DNA of 64,000 nt from positions 1-64,000 of the forward strand of contig JBBCJA010000019.1 of assembly GCA_037189585.1 (NCBI GenBank), given 5' to 3'. The notes under the pieces are model-generated. The model made no database searches. It was given only the letters and a program-made list of their open reading frames with translations, and was not told where the DNA came from. Every line of letters starts with the position of its first letter. Position 1 is the first letter of the stretch. The DNA is from JAEXNA01 sp037189585 (GTDB taxonomy: Bacteria; Vulcanimicrobiota; Xenobia; Xenobiales; JADMJV01). Shown here one piece after another: positions 6,246 to 15,553 of this stretch. A program made the position numbers and the translations under genes.

Positions 6246-9200
6246 ATGTCCACCCCTTTTGTCCATCTCCATTGCCACACCGAATACAGCCTGCTCGACG
6301 GATGTAACAAGATCCCGGAGCTCATCTCCCGCGCCAAAGAGCTAGGTCAACCCGCCATCGCCATGACCGACCACGGAGTGATGTGCGGAGCCATCCAGTT
6401 CTACAAAGAGTGCAGAAAACAGGGCGTCAAACCTCTGATCGGCTGTGAGCTGTACGTGGCCCAGCGCGGGATGGAAGACAAGGAAGCCGGCAAGGACAAC
6501 CGCCCTTATCACTTCACCCTGCTGGCTCAGGACCGAGTCGGATACAAGAACCTGCTCGCCCTCGTCAGCGACGCCCACATGCGCGGCTACTACTACAAAC
6601 CGCGCGTCGACCGAGCCCTTTTGGAAAAACACTCCCAAGGGATCGTCGCCCTTTCCGGCTGTCTGCGCGGCGAGGTCAACGACGCCCTTTTGAGCGACGA
6701 CTTCAGCCTGGCCCAGAAGCGCCTGGGCGAGCTCAACGACATCTACAAGGGGAACTTCTACGTGGAGCTGATGGACCACGGAATCCCCGAGCAGAAAAAG
6801 ACCAACGTGGAGCTGATCCGTTTAGCCCGCTCGATGAATCTGCCGCTGGTCGCCACCAACGACACCCACTACGGAACCAAAGGCGACGCCTGTGTGCAGG
6901 ACGCGCTGGTCTGCATTCAGACGGGGAAGCTGCTCAACGACACCAACCGGATGAAGTTCTTCGCCCCGGAGTTCTATCTCAAATCGGGCGACGAGATGGC
7001 CAAGGCCTTCTCCGGCTTGGAAGAAGCCCTCAGCAACACTCTGGAAGTGGCCGAGCGGATCAATCTGGAGATGGATCTCGACAGCATCTATCTTCCCGAC
7101 TTCCCCGTGCCGGAGGGATTCACCGCTGAAGGCTACCTGCGCAAGCTGTGCGACGACGGTTTCATCCGTCTTTACGGAACCACCAATCCAGGCCAAGAGT
7201 ATCTCGACCGTCTCGAGGTCGAGCTAGAGGTGATCAACGGCAAGGGGTTCGCCCCTTACTTTTTGATCGTGGCCGACTTCATCGGATACGCTCGCGAGCA
7301 CGGCATTCCGGTCGGCCCGGGACGCGGTTCGGCGGCGGGTTCTCTGGTAGCTTATCTGACCGGGATCACCAAGCTGGACCCGCTCAAACACAGTCTCCTT
7401 TTCGAGCGTTTCTTGAACCCGGAACGAACCGAGCTTCCCGACGTGGACACCGACTTCTGCGTGGACCGGCGCGAGGAAGTGATCAACTACTGCCGCCGCA
7501 AGTACGGTACGGAAAAGGTCGCGCAGATCATCACCTTCGGCCGACTCAAGGCTCGCGCGGCCATCCGCGACGTGGGTCGCGTGATGGACATTCCCTTATC
7601 CAAGGTGGACAAGATCGCCAAGACCGTGCCCGAGGGGCCAGGTGTCAAGCTCAAAGACGCCCTAGCCTCCCCCGAGTTCGCCAAGATGGTGGAAGAGGAC
7701 GCCGAGACCCGCCAATTAGTCGAGCTGGCCCTCAAGGTCGAGGGGATGGCGCGAAACGCCGGAGTTCACGCGGCCGGAGTGGTGATGGCCTCGCGCCCCA
7801 TCAAAGAGATCGTTCCTCTCATCGCCATGAGCGGTGAGCCTGTCTCGCAGTTCGACATGAACGACAGCGCTTACGCGGGACTGGTCAAGATGGACTTCCT
7901 TGGTCTGCGCAACCTGACCGTGATCGAGAACTGTCTGCGCATGATCGAAAAGACCCAAGGCTTCCGCCCCGACCTCGACAATCTGGAATTCACCGACGAG
8001 AACGCCTTCAAACTTCTCTGCGAGGCCGACACCAACGGGGTCTTCCAGTTGGAATCCGACGGGATGAAGCGCTACCTCAAACAGCTTCAGCCAGACAAAT
8101 TCTCCGACATCGTGGCTTTCCTGGCGCTCTATCGTCCGGGCCCACTGCAGGGCGGCGTGGTGGACGACTACATTAGAAGACGGCACGGCAAGGGTGGACC
8201 GGTCGTCTATCCCCACCCCATGCTCGAGGAGATCCTCTCCGAGACCTACGGCTTCTTCTTGTACCAAGAGCAGGTGATGCTCACAGCCAATGTGATGGGC
8301 GGCTACACGATGGCGATGGCCGACGGCCTACGCAAAGCCATGGGTAAAAAGAAGATGGAGGAGATGATCAAACACCGCGAGATCTTCACCAGCGGCGCGG
8401 TGGAGCGCGGAGTGGACAAGAGGATCGCCGGAGACATCTTCGACACGATGGAGAAATTCGCGGCTTACGGATTCAACAAATCCCACTCAGCCGCCTACGC
8501 CATCGTCTCCTATCACACGGCCTACCTGAAAGCCAACTTCCGAGCCGAGTACATGGCCGCTCTTTTGACCTCGGTCATCTCCAATCTGGAGAAAGTCTCG
8601 TTTTTCATCAAGGAGTGCACGACCTCGGGGATCTCGGTCTTGCCCCCTGATGTCAACGAATCGACCCTGGACTTCAACGTCGTGCCGGCCGGCATTCGCT
8701 GGGGCATGGCGGCGGTGAGAAACGTGGGCGAGAACGCGGTGGCCAACATTATCGCCGCGCGTGACAATGGAGGCCTCTTCAAAGACCTGGTCGACCTGTG
8801 CAACCGGGTGGATCTGCGCTTGGTCAACAAACGAGTGCTGGAAGGCTTGATCAAAGCCGGTGGGATGGATTGCTTCAAGGAGACCAGAGCCACCCTTTTG
8901 GCCAACGTGGAACTGGCCCACGAACACGCCCAACGCGCCCAAAAGGAGGCCCAAACCGGGCAGTTCTCACTATTCGAATCTCTGTCCCCCGACAACGCGA
9001 GCTTCGACGACCTCCATCCGCGGCGCCTGACAGAGCTGCCCAAACGGGAACTGCTAGACCTGGAGCGAGAGATGCTCGGGATCTATCTCAGCGACTCCCC
9101 CCTGACCGAGGTCAAGGACGTCATGAAAAAACACGCGACCCATCAGATCGCCAAGCTTTCTCCGGCCGATGCCGGACGACAGGTCAAGATCGCCGGAATG

Positions 9201-9737
9201 GTCAACTCGGTGCGTAAAATTATGACGCGCTTCAACACTCCGATGGCCTTCGTGGAACTGGAGGACTTCAGTGGGACCGTGGAAGTCAGCGTTCGTCCCG
9301 CCAACTATGAAAAAGCCGCCCCATTCCTTCAAGCCGGAGAACTACTTCTTGTGGCTGGTCGTGCCGAGGTACGTGAGCGGCGCGGTGGGGCCGACGACGG
9401 GGAAGAGGAAATGCCCGCTGAGGAAGTGAAGGTCCAGGGCGAGGAGTTCATCAGGTTGGATACGTTGAACGCCGGAGATGGCCAGGGTGGAGCCTCACAA
9501 AAACCTCTACCTGGAGTTCACATTCGGGTTCAACTGTTTCAAAGCGACACATTGCCGCTTCTGCGCGGTGTCATTTTGAAGCATCGAGGAGACGAATCGG
9601 TCTACTTACACCTGTGCAGTCCTAAGGGGGAAACGGTGATGAACCTTGCCCCGACCTTCTCGGTCAGACCGGACGAGGATTTCGAACGCGAAGTCGCCGG
9701 GCTGTTAGGGAAGGATGCCCTCTGGGTTAAAGCCTAA
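6246..9737 (+). CDS. dnaE: DNA polymerase III alpha subunit
   Basis: Replicative polymerase catalytic subunit, 1163 residues, a normal length for DnaE1. The N-terminal PHP domain begins at HLHCHTEYSLLDG; the polymerase active site has PDVDTDF (Asp399, Asp401 and Asp403). The palm/finger signature GRGSAAGSLVAYLTGI and the block YQEQVM are present, and an OB-fold (VKIAGMVNSVRKIMTRFNTP) lies near residues 975-1060. It copies the chromosome within the Pol III holoenzyme. The two small GGDEF-like genes follow at 17 and 6 bp and may be cotranscribed. Confidence 0.97.
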   Translation: MSTPFVHLHCHTEYSLLDGCNKIPELISRAKELGQPAIAMTDHGVMCGAIQFYKECRKQGVKPLIGCELYVAQRGMEDKEAGKDNRPYHFTLLAQDRVGYKNLLALVSDAHMRGYYYKPRVDRALLEKHSQGIVALSGCLRGEVNDALLSDDFSLAQKRLGELNDIYKGNFYVELMDHGIPEQKKTNVELIRLARSMNLPLVATNDTHYGTKGDACVQDALVCIQTGKLLNDTNRMKFFAPEFYLKSGDEMAKAFSGLEEALSNTLEVAERINLEMDLDSIYLPDFPVPEGFTAEGYLRKLCDDGFIRLYGTTNPGQEYLDRLEVELEVINGKGFAPYFLIVADFIGYAREHGIPVGPGRGSAAGSLVAYLTGITKLDPLKHSLLFERFLNPERTELPDVDTDFCVDRREEVINYCRRKYGTEKVAQIITFGRLKARAAIRDVGRVMDIPLSKVDKIAKTVPEGPGVKLKDALASPEFAKMVEEDAETRQLVELALKVEGMARNAGVHAAGVVMASRPIKEIVPLIAMSGEPVSQFDMNDSAYAGLVKMDFLGLRNLTVIENCLRMIEKTQGFRPDLDNLEFTDENAFKLLCEADTNGVFQLESDGMKRYLKQLQPDKFSDIVAFLALYRPGPLQGGVVDDYIRRRHGKGGPVVYPHPMLEEILSETYGFFLYQEQVMLTANVMGGYTMAMADGLRKAMGKKKMEEMIKHREIFTSGAVERGVDKRIAGDIFDTMEKFAAYGFNKSHSAAYAIVSYHTAYLKANFRAEYMAALLTSVISNLEKVSFFIKECTTSGISVLPPDVNESTLDFNVVPAGIRWGMAAVRNVGENAVANIIAARDNGGLFKDLVDLCNRVDLRLVNKRVLEGLIKAGGMDCFKETRATLLANVELAHEHAQRAQKEAQTGQFSLFESLSPDNASFDDLHPRRLTELPKRELLDLEREMLGIYLSDSPLTEVKDVMKKHATHQIAKLSPADAGRQVKIAGMVNSVRKIMTRFNTPMAFVELEDFSGTVEVSVRPANYEKAAPFLQAGELLLVAGRAEVRERRGGADDGEEEMPAEEVKVQGEEFIRLDTLNAGDGQGGASQKPLPGVHIRVQLFQSDTLPLLRGVILKHRGDESVYLHLCSPKGETVMNLAPTFSVRPDEDFEREVAGLLGKDALWVKA

Positions 9738-9754
9738 ACGACGGAGATAGGATC

Positions 9755-10225
9755 ATGGCCAAGGAAGTAGACCAGCTGACCACTCTTTTAAAGGAGGAGT
9801 GGCTCAAACAGGGACTCGACGACGAGCTCAATCGGGCCGAACGATTCGGCCGTGATCTCGGTTTACTCCTGATCGAGCCCGCCATACCGGATGACTTGAG
9901 ACGCGACCTGATGTACCCGGTGCTCAAAAAGCTCGGACTGGTCGCTAAGGAAGTCCTTCGTATCGTGGACATCGGAGTTCGCATTAAGGATAAAGCTTTC
10001 TTTCTGCTACCCGAAACCTCTGTCGACGGGGTTGAGGTCGCGACCAAGAAGATCGCTGAACGCTTCTCTAGAGAGACCTTTGTGGATGCCTCTAGCGGCG
10101 AGACTTATCAGGGACATTTCCGTTCCGCTTCTCTGGTCTTTCCCGGCCAGACCCAAGACCGAGAAAAGATTATAGAGCGGCTGACGGCGGAACTTAAAGA
10201 AGTCGTCGAATTTGACGCGGAGTAG
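9755..10225 (+). CDS. degenerate GGDEF-like protein 1
   Basis: 156 residues with a GGAGATAGG ribosome-binding site, 17 bp after dnaE. The pattern ELNRAERFGRDLGLLLIEP, then RIVDIGVRIKDKAFFLLPET and GVEVATKKIAERF, is that of a diguanylate cyclase (GGDEF) fold: the usual xxRxGGDEFxxLLPxT stretch has become VRIKDKAFFLLPET. The catalytic GGDEF motif is therefore lost, so cyclase activity is unlikely; a nucleotide-binding or structural role is possible. It is a paralogue of the next gene. Confidence 0.65.
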   Translation: MAKEVDQLTTLLKEEWLKQGLDDELNRAERFGRDLGLLLIEPAIPDDLRRDLMYPVLKKLGLVAKEVLRIVDIGVRIKDKAFFLLPETSVDGVEVATKKIAERFSRETFVDASSGETYQGHFRSASLVFPGQTQDREKIIERLTAELKEVVEFDAE

Positions 10226-10231
10226 TTTCTA

Positions 10232-10696
10232 GTGCCTCTTCCCCAAGATAAACTCACCAACTTGACTCACGAGTCAGAACTGGAAAGTCAGATCGTCTAT
10301 GAACTGTCCCGCGGTCGACGCTACGGCTGGCCTTTGTCCTTCGTCCTGGTGGAGCCGGTTCTACCCACCGGTGTGGGACAAGACATGACCTATCCCGCTT
10401 TGAGGCGATTGGCTCTGACATGCTCTCAACAGATGCGTTCGGTGGATCGAGGGGTTCGTTGCGGAAGCGGCGTTCTCTATATTCTCCCGGAAACTCCCAA
10501 GGAGGGGGCCGAAGTCGCCCTGGGCAAAGTGCGAACTCACTTTGGTGAAAACGAAGTCCCAAATCCCATCACCGGAGAGAACTTTCGCTGCACTTTGCGC
10601 GGTGCGACCTACACCTACGAGGGAGGCGTCAAGGACCAGACTGTTCCCCCCAACTGGAGAGAGGTGCTGGTGCAACTTCGAGGAGATCTCGAGTAG
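10232..10696 (+). CDS. degenerate GGDEF-like protein 2
   Basis: A 154-residue paralogue of the preceding gene, starting from GTG with the GGAG of the upstream stop region as ribosome-binding site. Matching landmarks are ELSRGRRYGWPLSFVLVEP, RSVDRGVRCGSGVLYILPET and GAEVALGKVRTHF. Again the GGDEF motif is replaced (CGSGVL). Tandem placement and parallel degeneration suggest the pair was duplicated after losing cyclase activity, perhaps forming a heterodimer. Function unknown. Confidence 0.65.
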   Translation: MPLPQDKLTNLTHESELESQIVYELSRGRRYGWPLSFVLVEPVLPTGVGQDMTYPALRRLALTCSQQMRSVDRGVRCGSGVLYILPETPKEGAEVALGKVRTHFGENEVPNPITGENFRCTLRGATYTYEGGVKDQTVPPNWREVLVQLRGDLE

Positions 10697-10716
10697 ATTG
10701 TCCATCGGCCGCGAGC

Positions 10717-11400
10717 CTAGACTTCGTGGTTTCGCCGAGTTTGAAAATAGACGGAATTCTCTCCCCATGAAAAGGGGAATTGCTCTTTTTCCTCCACTTT
10801 CCAGTAGGCTCGATTCAGCGGAGCCGAAAGGCTAATTGCCTTGGCTCCGCCGGGCGCCTCGGAAAGGCGCTGGTCCAGCACACGCCAGGAGGCTGCCGAG
10901 AATGTGGTGGCGGTGACAAAATAGATCGTTCCTTCCTCAAGCGGAGCCGCCAAGACATCTCCCTGTCGGGCATGGAGTCGTTCCAGGCCCAATTGCTCGG
11001 CGATCTTGCGAGTCCGCCGAACGAAAGCGGGAACGATCTCCACGGAGGAGGCGGAGGCTCCAAAAGCAGCGACCGCGACTAGCGAGAACAAGCTGCGTCC
11101 CGCTCCGAGCTCGACCACATGATCGGCTTGGTCGACGCCCAGCCTTTCCAAAATATGCCAGGCCGTGAAGATGGGAGTCTCTCCGTAGATCAGGTCTTCC
11201 TTGGGAAGGTGAATCTTGCGTTTTCCCCAACGGGAGACGGAGAACGGTCCAGACCATCGGTACTGGCGATTCAGGGCTCGGTCCAGGGCGCGATACCAGG
11301 AACGCTCCCCCAACTTAGCCTGTTCTTCTCGCCGAAGCGCCTGGCGGTACTTGCGGTTTTCCCAGGCCACCCCGAGTAAGCTCACAAACTCTTTCACCAT
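10717..11400 (-). CDS. SAM-dependent methyltransferase-like protein
   Basis: 227 residues. The middle contains VVELGAGRSLFSLVAVAAFG, the class I methyltransferase motif I (ExGxG), followed by SVEIVPAF (motif II acidic residue) and a motif III/IV-like region (LEEGTIYFVTATTFS). The first 60 residues are basic and helical, with no signal peptide. The substrate is unknown. Transcription is convergent with the GGDEF-like pair and divergent from proB. Confidence 0.7.
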   Translation of the reverse strand: MVKEFVSLLGVAWENRKYRQALRREEQAKLGERSWYRALDRALNRQYRWSGPFSVSRWGKRKIHLPKEDLIYGETPIFTAWHILERLGVDQADHVVELGAGRSLFSLVAVAAFGASASSVEIVPAFVRRTRKIAEQLGLERLHARQGDVLAAPLEEGTIYFVTATTFSAASWRVLDQRLSEAPGGAKAISLSAPLNRAYWKVEEKEQFPFSWGENSVYFQTRRNHEV

Positions 11401-11471
11401 ACCGGGCTTCGAGCCGTCCGGCCGAATTATCCTTGCCCAGGACCGAGCCCCCCAGGTACGAAAGAGGCGGC

Positions 11472-12599
11472 ATGGAAGCGCAGAACCAACGACAAGCGTT
11501 AACCGGTGTCCAACGAATGATCGTCAAACTGGGAACTTCGTCGTGCCTGGCCGAGGAAGGCAGGGTTCGTGGCGAGGTGATCTTGCCCTTAGCCCGCGAC
11601 ATCGCCGCCGTCCGGCAACAGGGAGTCAAGGTTGTCCTGGTCTCCTCGGGAGCGGTCGGTATGGGGCGTCGCACACCATGGGGATCACGAATCGACCCCC
11701 GCGAGGTCTCGGCCAAGCAAGCCCTGGCCGCTCTGGGTCAGGTCGAGCTGATGAATATGTGGCAGGGCGTCTTCGAGCTTTTGGGCCTGGGGGTCGCTCA
11801 GGTATTGCTAACTCGCCAGGAACTCTCTCGCAGAGGGCGGTACCTCAACGCACGCAACACTTTGACCACACTGCTGGCCGCCGGTGTTCTTCCCGTGATC
11901 AACGAGAACGACTCGGTCGCCACTGACGAGATTCGATTCGGAGACAACGATATTTTAGCCGCTCTGGTCGGCTCGCTCATCGAGGCCGACCTGGTCGTGA
12001 ATCTGACTCGAGCCGACGGTCTTTTAGATCGCTCCGGAGACGACCCCGTCGTCATTTCCGAGGTGGCCGAGGTGGATGAATCGCTTTTCAAGATGGTGGA
12101 CCCCGAGCTTTCGGCCGGCGGGACCGGAGGAATGGCCAGCAAGCTACACGCGGCCAAAGAGGCGGCCCGATACGGAGCCGCCATGGTGATCGCAAGCTCC
12201 AGTCACCCCAACGTTTTGACGGAAATTCTTCAGGGACTGCCCGTGGGAACGCTCTTCTGGCCGGCCAAGGATCCCCTGCGCGGTAAGAAGCGCTGGTTGG
12301 CTTCCAGCACCCTGGTGGCGGGAGAAGTACGGATCGATCCGGGGGCTTATCGGGCTCTGGTCGTCAAAGGCTCAAGTTTACTAAGTGTTGGAATAGTCTC
12401 GATCGAAGGCGAGTTCCGCAGGGGAGACGTGGTCTCGGTATTGGACGCGGAGGGCCACGAGATGGGGCGGGGACTGGTGGACCACTCCAGCACCGAACTT
12501 CGGGCGACGATCAAGGAGAAAACCGGTGCTCAGGTCGTTATTCACCGAGACAACCTGTTTCTGCGCGAAAGGCTGGTTAACAAAGTTAACAAAAGTTAA
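11472..12599 (+). CDS. proB: glutamate 5-kinase
   Basis: First step of proline synthesis: ATP-dependent phosphorylation of glutamate to gamma-glutamyl phosphate, in the cytosol. 375 residues from ATG 11472 (AGAGGCGG upstream). The amino-acid kinase domain shows VVLVSSGAVGMG, NENDSVATDEIRFGDND and GTGGMASKLHAA; a C-terminal PUA domain (AYRALVVKGSSLLSVGIV onward) is the usual extension. proA is not next to it. The 3' end, including the stop codon, overlaps the phased-repeat promoter D of the following small gene. Confidence 0.95.
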   Translation: MEAQNQRQALTGVQRMIVKLGTSSCLAEEGRVRGEVILPLARDIAAVRQQGVKVVLVSSGAVGMGRRTPWGSRIDPREVSAKQALAALGQVELMNMWQGVFELLGLGVAQVLLTRQELSRRGRYLNARNTLTTLLAAGVLPVINENDSVATDEIRFGDNDILAALVGSLIEADLVVNLTRADGLLDRSGDDPVVISEVAEVDESLFKMVDPELSAGGTGGMASKLHAAKEAARYGAAMVIASSSHPNVLTEILQGLPVGTLFWPAKDPLRGKKRWLASSTLVAGEVRIDPGAYRALVVKGSSLLSVGIVSIEGEFRRGDVVSVLDAEGHEMGRGLVDHSSTELRATIKEKTGAQVVIHRDNLFLRERLVNKVNKS

Positions 12600-12660
12600 C
12601 AATTTGGCAACATCTGAAAGGCTCTGACAACCTTGGGTCCACCTCGTTACGGTTTACTCT
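12577..12660 (+). promoter_or_regulatory. promoter D with four phased repeats
   Basis: TTAACA occurs at 12577, 12586 and 12596, then GCAACA at 12607 (spacings 9, 10, 11). A -10-like TTTACTCT lies 58-59 bp after the third repeat, the same distance as in promoters A-C. The first repeats lie inside the end of proB. It stands before the small membrane protein gene at 12665. Confidence 0.5.
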
Positions 12661-12664
12661 AGCT

Positions 12665-12919
12665 ATGAGATACGCCGCCACCACGAATCAAAGAAGCACC
12701 ACCGACCTCGAGCTAGTCAACAGCTGCAAGCACGACCGCCTGCGCGCCGCCCTTTACGGCAACTCGACTCCGGCTCTCGCCGCTACCCGCCGGATGTCCT
12801 ACGAGGTGGCAACCTCTCCCGAGCCCATCTCCTCCACCACCAAGGCCTACTTCCTGATCGTCTGCATGTCGATGGTCTCTCTGCTCGGCCTAGTCCTCGG
12901 TGGCGCCGCCACCGTCTAG
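12665..12919 (+). CDS. small single-span membrane protein
   Basis: 84 residues: a polar, Ser/Thr/Arg-rich N-terminal 60 residues and one C-terminal membrane segment (AYFLIVCMSMVSLLGLVLGG). Tail-anchored topology is likely. There is no Shine-Dalgarno, and the -10 element ends only a few bases before the ATG, so the mRNA may be leaderless. Control by promoter D groups it with the 947-4396 genes. No family recognised. Confidence 0.55.
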   Translation: MRYAATTNQRSTTDLELVNSCKHDRLRAALYGNSTPALAATRRMSYEVATSPEPISSTTKAYFLIVCMSMVSLLGLVLGGAATV

Positions 12920-12947
12920 TTATCAACTTTCATTTAAAACTCTTGAG

Positions 12948-12994
12948 AATCGAGCGTCCCGCGGTGGCAATAGCGGAGCGCTCGATTTCTTTTT
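12948..12994 (+). terminator. rho-independent terminator
   Basis: AATCGAGCG (12948-12956) pairs with CGCTCGATT (12979-12987) and is followed by TCTTTTT. It ends the 12665 transcript and separates it from the convergent exonuclease gene. Confidence 0.7.
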
Positions 12995-13036
12995 GACTTT
13001 AGCCGGAATCGATGAAACTCCACCGTTCTCCAGAGG

Positions 13037-13660
13037 TTAGCGCTCGGGAACGGTTTCGAAGACCCGCTCGGGCAATTTTCCACGACGTAGAGTCTGAGCC
13101 ATGCGCGATAAGCTGAGCGAGGTGGCCCAGGCGTCGCCCAGGGCAGTGTGGCGGTGCTCCTGGCCGATGGGGATGCCCATCGAGGCGAACATGCGGTCGC
13201 CGTTGGCCTTGCCCGGCGGAACCAGTCCCGAGGCCATGAAAAAGGCGAAGAGTGTGGCGGTGTCGATAGTGCGCCGGCTGAAATCTTGAGAGAAGTCAGC
13301 TTTCCCAAACCGATAGAGTCGCTGCAGAAATCCGACATCAAAGCCGATGTTATGTCCGGCCAGACAGACCGGTTCCCTGTGGGGTCCGAAATGATGGTCC
13401 AGCGCATATCGGATGGCGTCGACAGCTTCTATGGGGGTCAACCCCTCGGCTTCGATGACGTTTAGGTCCACCCGATTGACCTCCATCGCTTCCGCCGTGG
13501 TGACGATCGACTCCTCACGGACCATCAAGGAGAAGAGAGGGCGCGGCTGAGCCGTCGGGGTCCAGGCCACACCGGCGATGGTCAATAGAGAATGTTCGCG
13601 CGGGGAGAGACCTCCGGTCTCGGTATCGATGACGAGAACGGGAAAAGGCTGGAACATCAT
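13037..13660 (-). CDS. DnaQ-like 3'-5' exonuclease
   Basis: 207-residue DEDDh exonuclease. ExoI motif is VLVIDTETGG, ExoII is GHNIGFDVGF, and ExoIII is HRHTALGDAWAT, giving the Asp-Glu-Asp-His-Asp set. It could be a proofreading epsilon-like subunit or a stand-alone RNA/DNA exonuclease; the length and lack of extra domains do not decide this. Transcribed divergently from the DUF2165 gene. Confidence 0.88.
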   Translation of the reverse strand: MMFQPFPVLVIDTETGGLSPREHSLLTIAGVAWTPTAQPRPLFSLMVREESIVTTAEAMEVNRVDLNVIEAEGLTPIEAVDAIRYALDHHFGPHREPVCLAGHNIGFDVGFLQRLYRFGKADFSQDFSRRTIDTATLFAFFMASGLVPPGKANGDRMFASMGIPIGQEHRHTALGDAWATSLSLSRMAQTLRRGKLPERVFETVPER

Positions 13661-13762
13661 AGCCTCGCGCTTCCTCCACGATCGTTGGAAGACCTTTCAA
13701 ATATCGAGGTTCTCCGCTTGTCACGGAGGGCCAGGATCGACTCTTGCGAAGTGGGGCGAGGG

Positions 13763-14242
13763 ATGTTCTCCGTCAAGAACCAGAAAGCGGCCCTAGTGGG
13801 GGCGGTCGCGGCCTATATGGTCCTGGTCGTCTTCGGCAACGTGATCGACTCCGCCGCGAACTTCTCCTATGTCCAACACGTGCTTTCGATGGACACGGTG
13901 CTTCCCCACAACACCCAAAAGTGGCGGGCCGTCACCAACCCGGAACTGTGGAGACTAGCCTATGTGCTCATTTTGGTCTATCAGCTCATCTCCGCGGTCT
14001 GGCTGACTTGGGCTACTGTCCGGCTCATCCGAAGTTCCGCTAAAGACTGGGCTCTTCACCGCGACTTCGCCTCTGGCGCTCTGGTTTTCACCCTATTACT
14101 CTGGCTGGTGCCCTTTGTCATCGTCGGTGGCGAATGGTTTCAGATGTGGCAATCTTCTGAATGGAACGGACTGACCACCTGTGGTCGAAATTTCAGTATG
14201 CAGGGGATCGTTTTGCTCTACCTGCGGACGCCTGACGAATAG
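13763..14242 (+). CDS. DUF2165 family membrane protein
   Basis: 159 residues from ATG 13763 (GGGGCGAGGG upstream), a normal family length. The family landmarks SYVQHVLSMDTVLP, WRAVTNPELWRLAY and GGEWFQMWQSSEWNG are all visible, with four membrane segments. The family is widespread and its role is unknown. It heads a run of closely spaced plus-strand genes up to 15921. Confidence 0.88.
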   Translation: MFSVKNQKAALVGAVAAYMVLVVFGNVIDSAANFSYVQHVLSMDTVLPHNTQKWRAVTNPELWRLAYVLILVYQLISAVWLTWATVRLIRSSAKDWALHRDFASGALVFTLLLWLVPFVIVGGEWFQMWQSSEWNGLTTCGRNFSMQGIVLLYLRTPDE

Positions 14243-14265
14243 GAATCTTTTCTTCATTCGAGGAA

Positions 14266-15021
14266 TTGAAAAAAATGCGGACGCTAGCTTTCGGGACCGT
14301 CATGGCCTTGACCACCTCCGTGTGGGCCAATCCTATCACCAACGACGATCTCAACCGAATGCAGTTCCAGCACGAGCGCAATCCTGCGTACGTCAAGGCG
14401 GCCAGTTCCAGTAAGCTTCCTTCACGGTTTCGGACGCTCACCTATCAGAAGCCGGTCATCAAGGACTGGCTGCTGCCGTACCGAGAGTGGGAGAGTAAAG
14501 ATCGGACTTACTTTTTGCGCAACTACGGGCAGAACCGACTCGATCTCAAGCCCTCGATGATCGTGATGCACTACACCGTCGTTCCCAGCGCTGAAACCAC
14601 CATCGTCGCGTTGACCAACAAGAAGGTGAGCGTTCACTTCATGGTCGACACGGACGGTACGGTTTATCGACTTTTGCCCACGGATCGGCGTTGCACGGGA
14701 GCTTACGGAGTCGACCACGTGGCTCTTTCCGTCGAGATGGTCGCGCGAACAGAATCCGATCTTCTCTCACGCACTCGGCAGGTGTTCTCCTCTTTTTGCC
14801 TTGTACGCCACCTGATGGAAGAGCACGGAATCCCTGCCAAGCAGGTCATCGCTCACTATGAGGTCAGCGAGGGGCGCAAGCGCGTTCCCGAGTACACCGA
14901 TCTTCATGACCATGTCTATCCGGACCGATATCCCCCTGGCGAAACTCGCCTCGATCCGGGTCCGACCTACATGTCCTGGCTGCGCGCTTACCTTAAGGAG
15001 AATCCTCCCCCACAGGAGTGA
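14266..15021 (+). CDS. exported N-acetylmuramoyl-L-alanine amidase (amidase_2 type)
   Basis: 251 residues. A Sec signal peptide (RTLAFGTVMALTTSVWA) is followed by an amidase_2/PGRP fold: SMIVMHYTVVPSAE (zinc His), VSVHFMVDTDGTVYRLLP, and AHYEVSEGRKRVPEYTDLHD (later metal and catalytic residues). It cuts the bond between muramic acid and the stem peptide in the periplasm. The start is TTG at 14266, three codons before an ATG at 14275; GAGG precedes both, so the choice is open. Unlike the CHAP-like proteins of this window, it has an ordinary signal peptide. Confidence 0.85.
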   Translation: MKKMRTLAFGTVMALTTSVWANPITNDDLNRMQFQHERNPAYVKAASSSKLPSRFRTLTYQKPVIKDWLLPYREWESKDRTYFLRNYGQNRLDLKPSMIVMHYTVVPSAETTIVALTNKKVSVHFMVDTDGTVYRLLPTDRRCTGAYGVDHVALSVEMVARTESDLLSRTRQVFSSFCLVRHLMEEHGIPAKQVIAHYEVSEGRKRVPEYTDLHDHVYPDRYPPGETRLDPGPTYMSWLRAYLKENPPPQE

Positions 15022-15067
15022 GGAGGTTTTCGAGGAGAAAGCCCGGAGTGGCAGAATCTCGCTTGAC

Positions 15068-15553
15068 ATGAGAATTCGGTATCTTTTGACGGCATTCTTT
15101 ACACTGTTTTTGGTGCTCTCGGCACAGGCGGAGAAGCCTGAAACTTACAGCGTGGTGACGCGTCTGGCGATACTCGACGACACCAAGTCGGGACTCAACT
15201 CGGACAAGAAGCTCCGCTTACAGGCGATCGCTAACAGTGTTGGTGTGAATCCAACTTTCTTCATCGCATCTCCCGATAAGGTTCGTATCATTTCACAAAC
15301 CAAGTTCGATGCCAAAGAGATAATAAGCGATGTGAAGACACAGCAGTTTTCCAAAGAGGTCAGAAGGATCTATAACTGCGCTTTGGTCGAGGTCTTGACC
15401 GGGCCGTCGGTCGGAAAGCGGGGCTGGACGGTGATCTCTAGAGAGACGGTGGATAGGTTCACCGACACTTATTTGACCCCTGATGACGTGGAGCCGGAAA
15501 CTCAGCCTCAGGTGCAGACACCGGAGACGGAGACGCGGACACCAAGGCGGTGA
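15068..15553 (+). CDS. exported protein of unknown function
   Basis: 161 residues from ATG 15068 with a clear signal peptide (YLLTAFFTLFLVLSAQA). The mature part is mixed alpha/beta with no recognised domain, and the C-terminus is Pro/Thr/Glu-rich (QPQVQTPETETRTP). The stop overlaps the next start (GTGA), so the two are translationally coupled. Confidence 0.7.
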   Translation: MRIRYLLTAFFTLFLVLSAQAEKPETYSVVTRLAILDDTKSGLNSDKKLRLQAIANSVGVNPTFFIASPDKVRIISQTKFDAKEIISDVKTQQFSKEVRRIYNCALVEVLTGPSVGKRGWTVISRETVDRFTDTYLTPDDVEPETQPQVQTPETETRTPRR

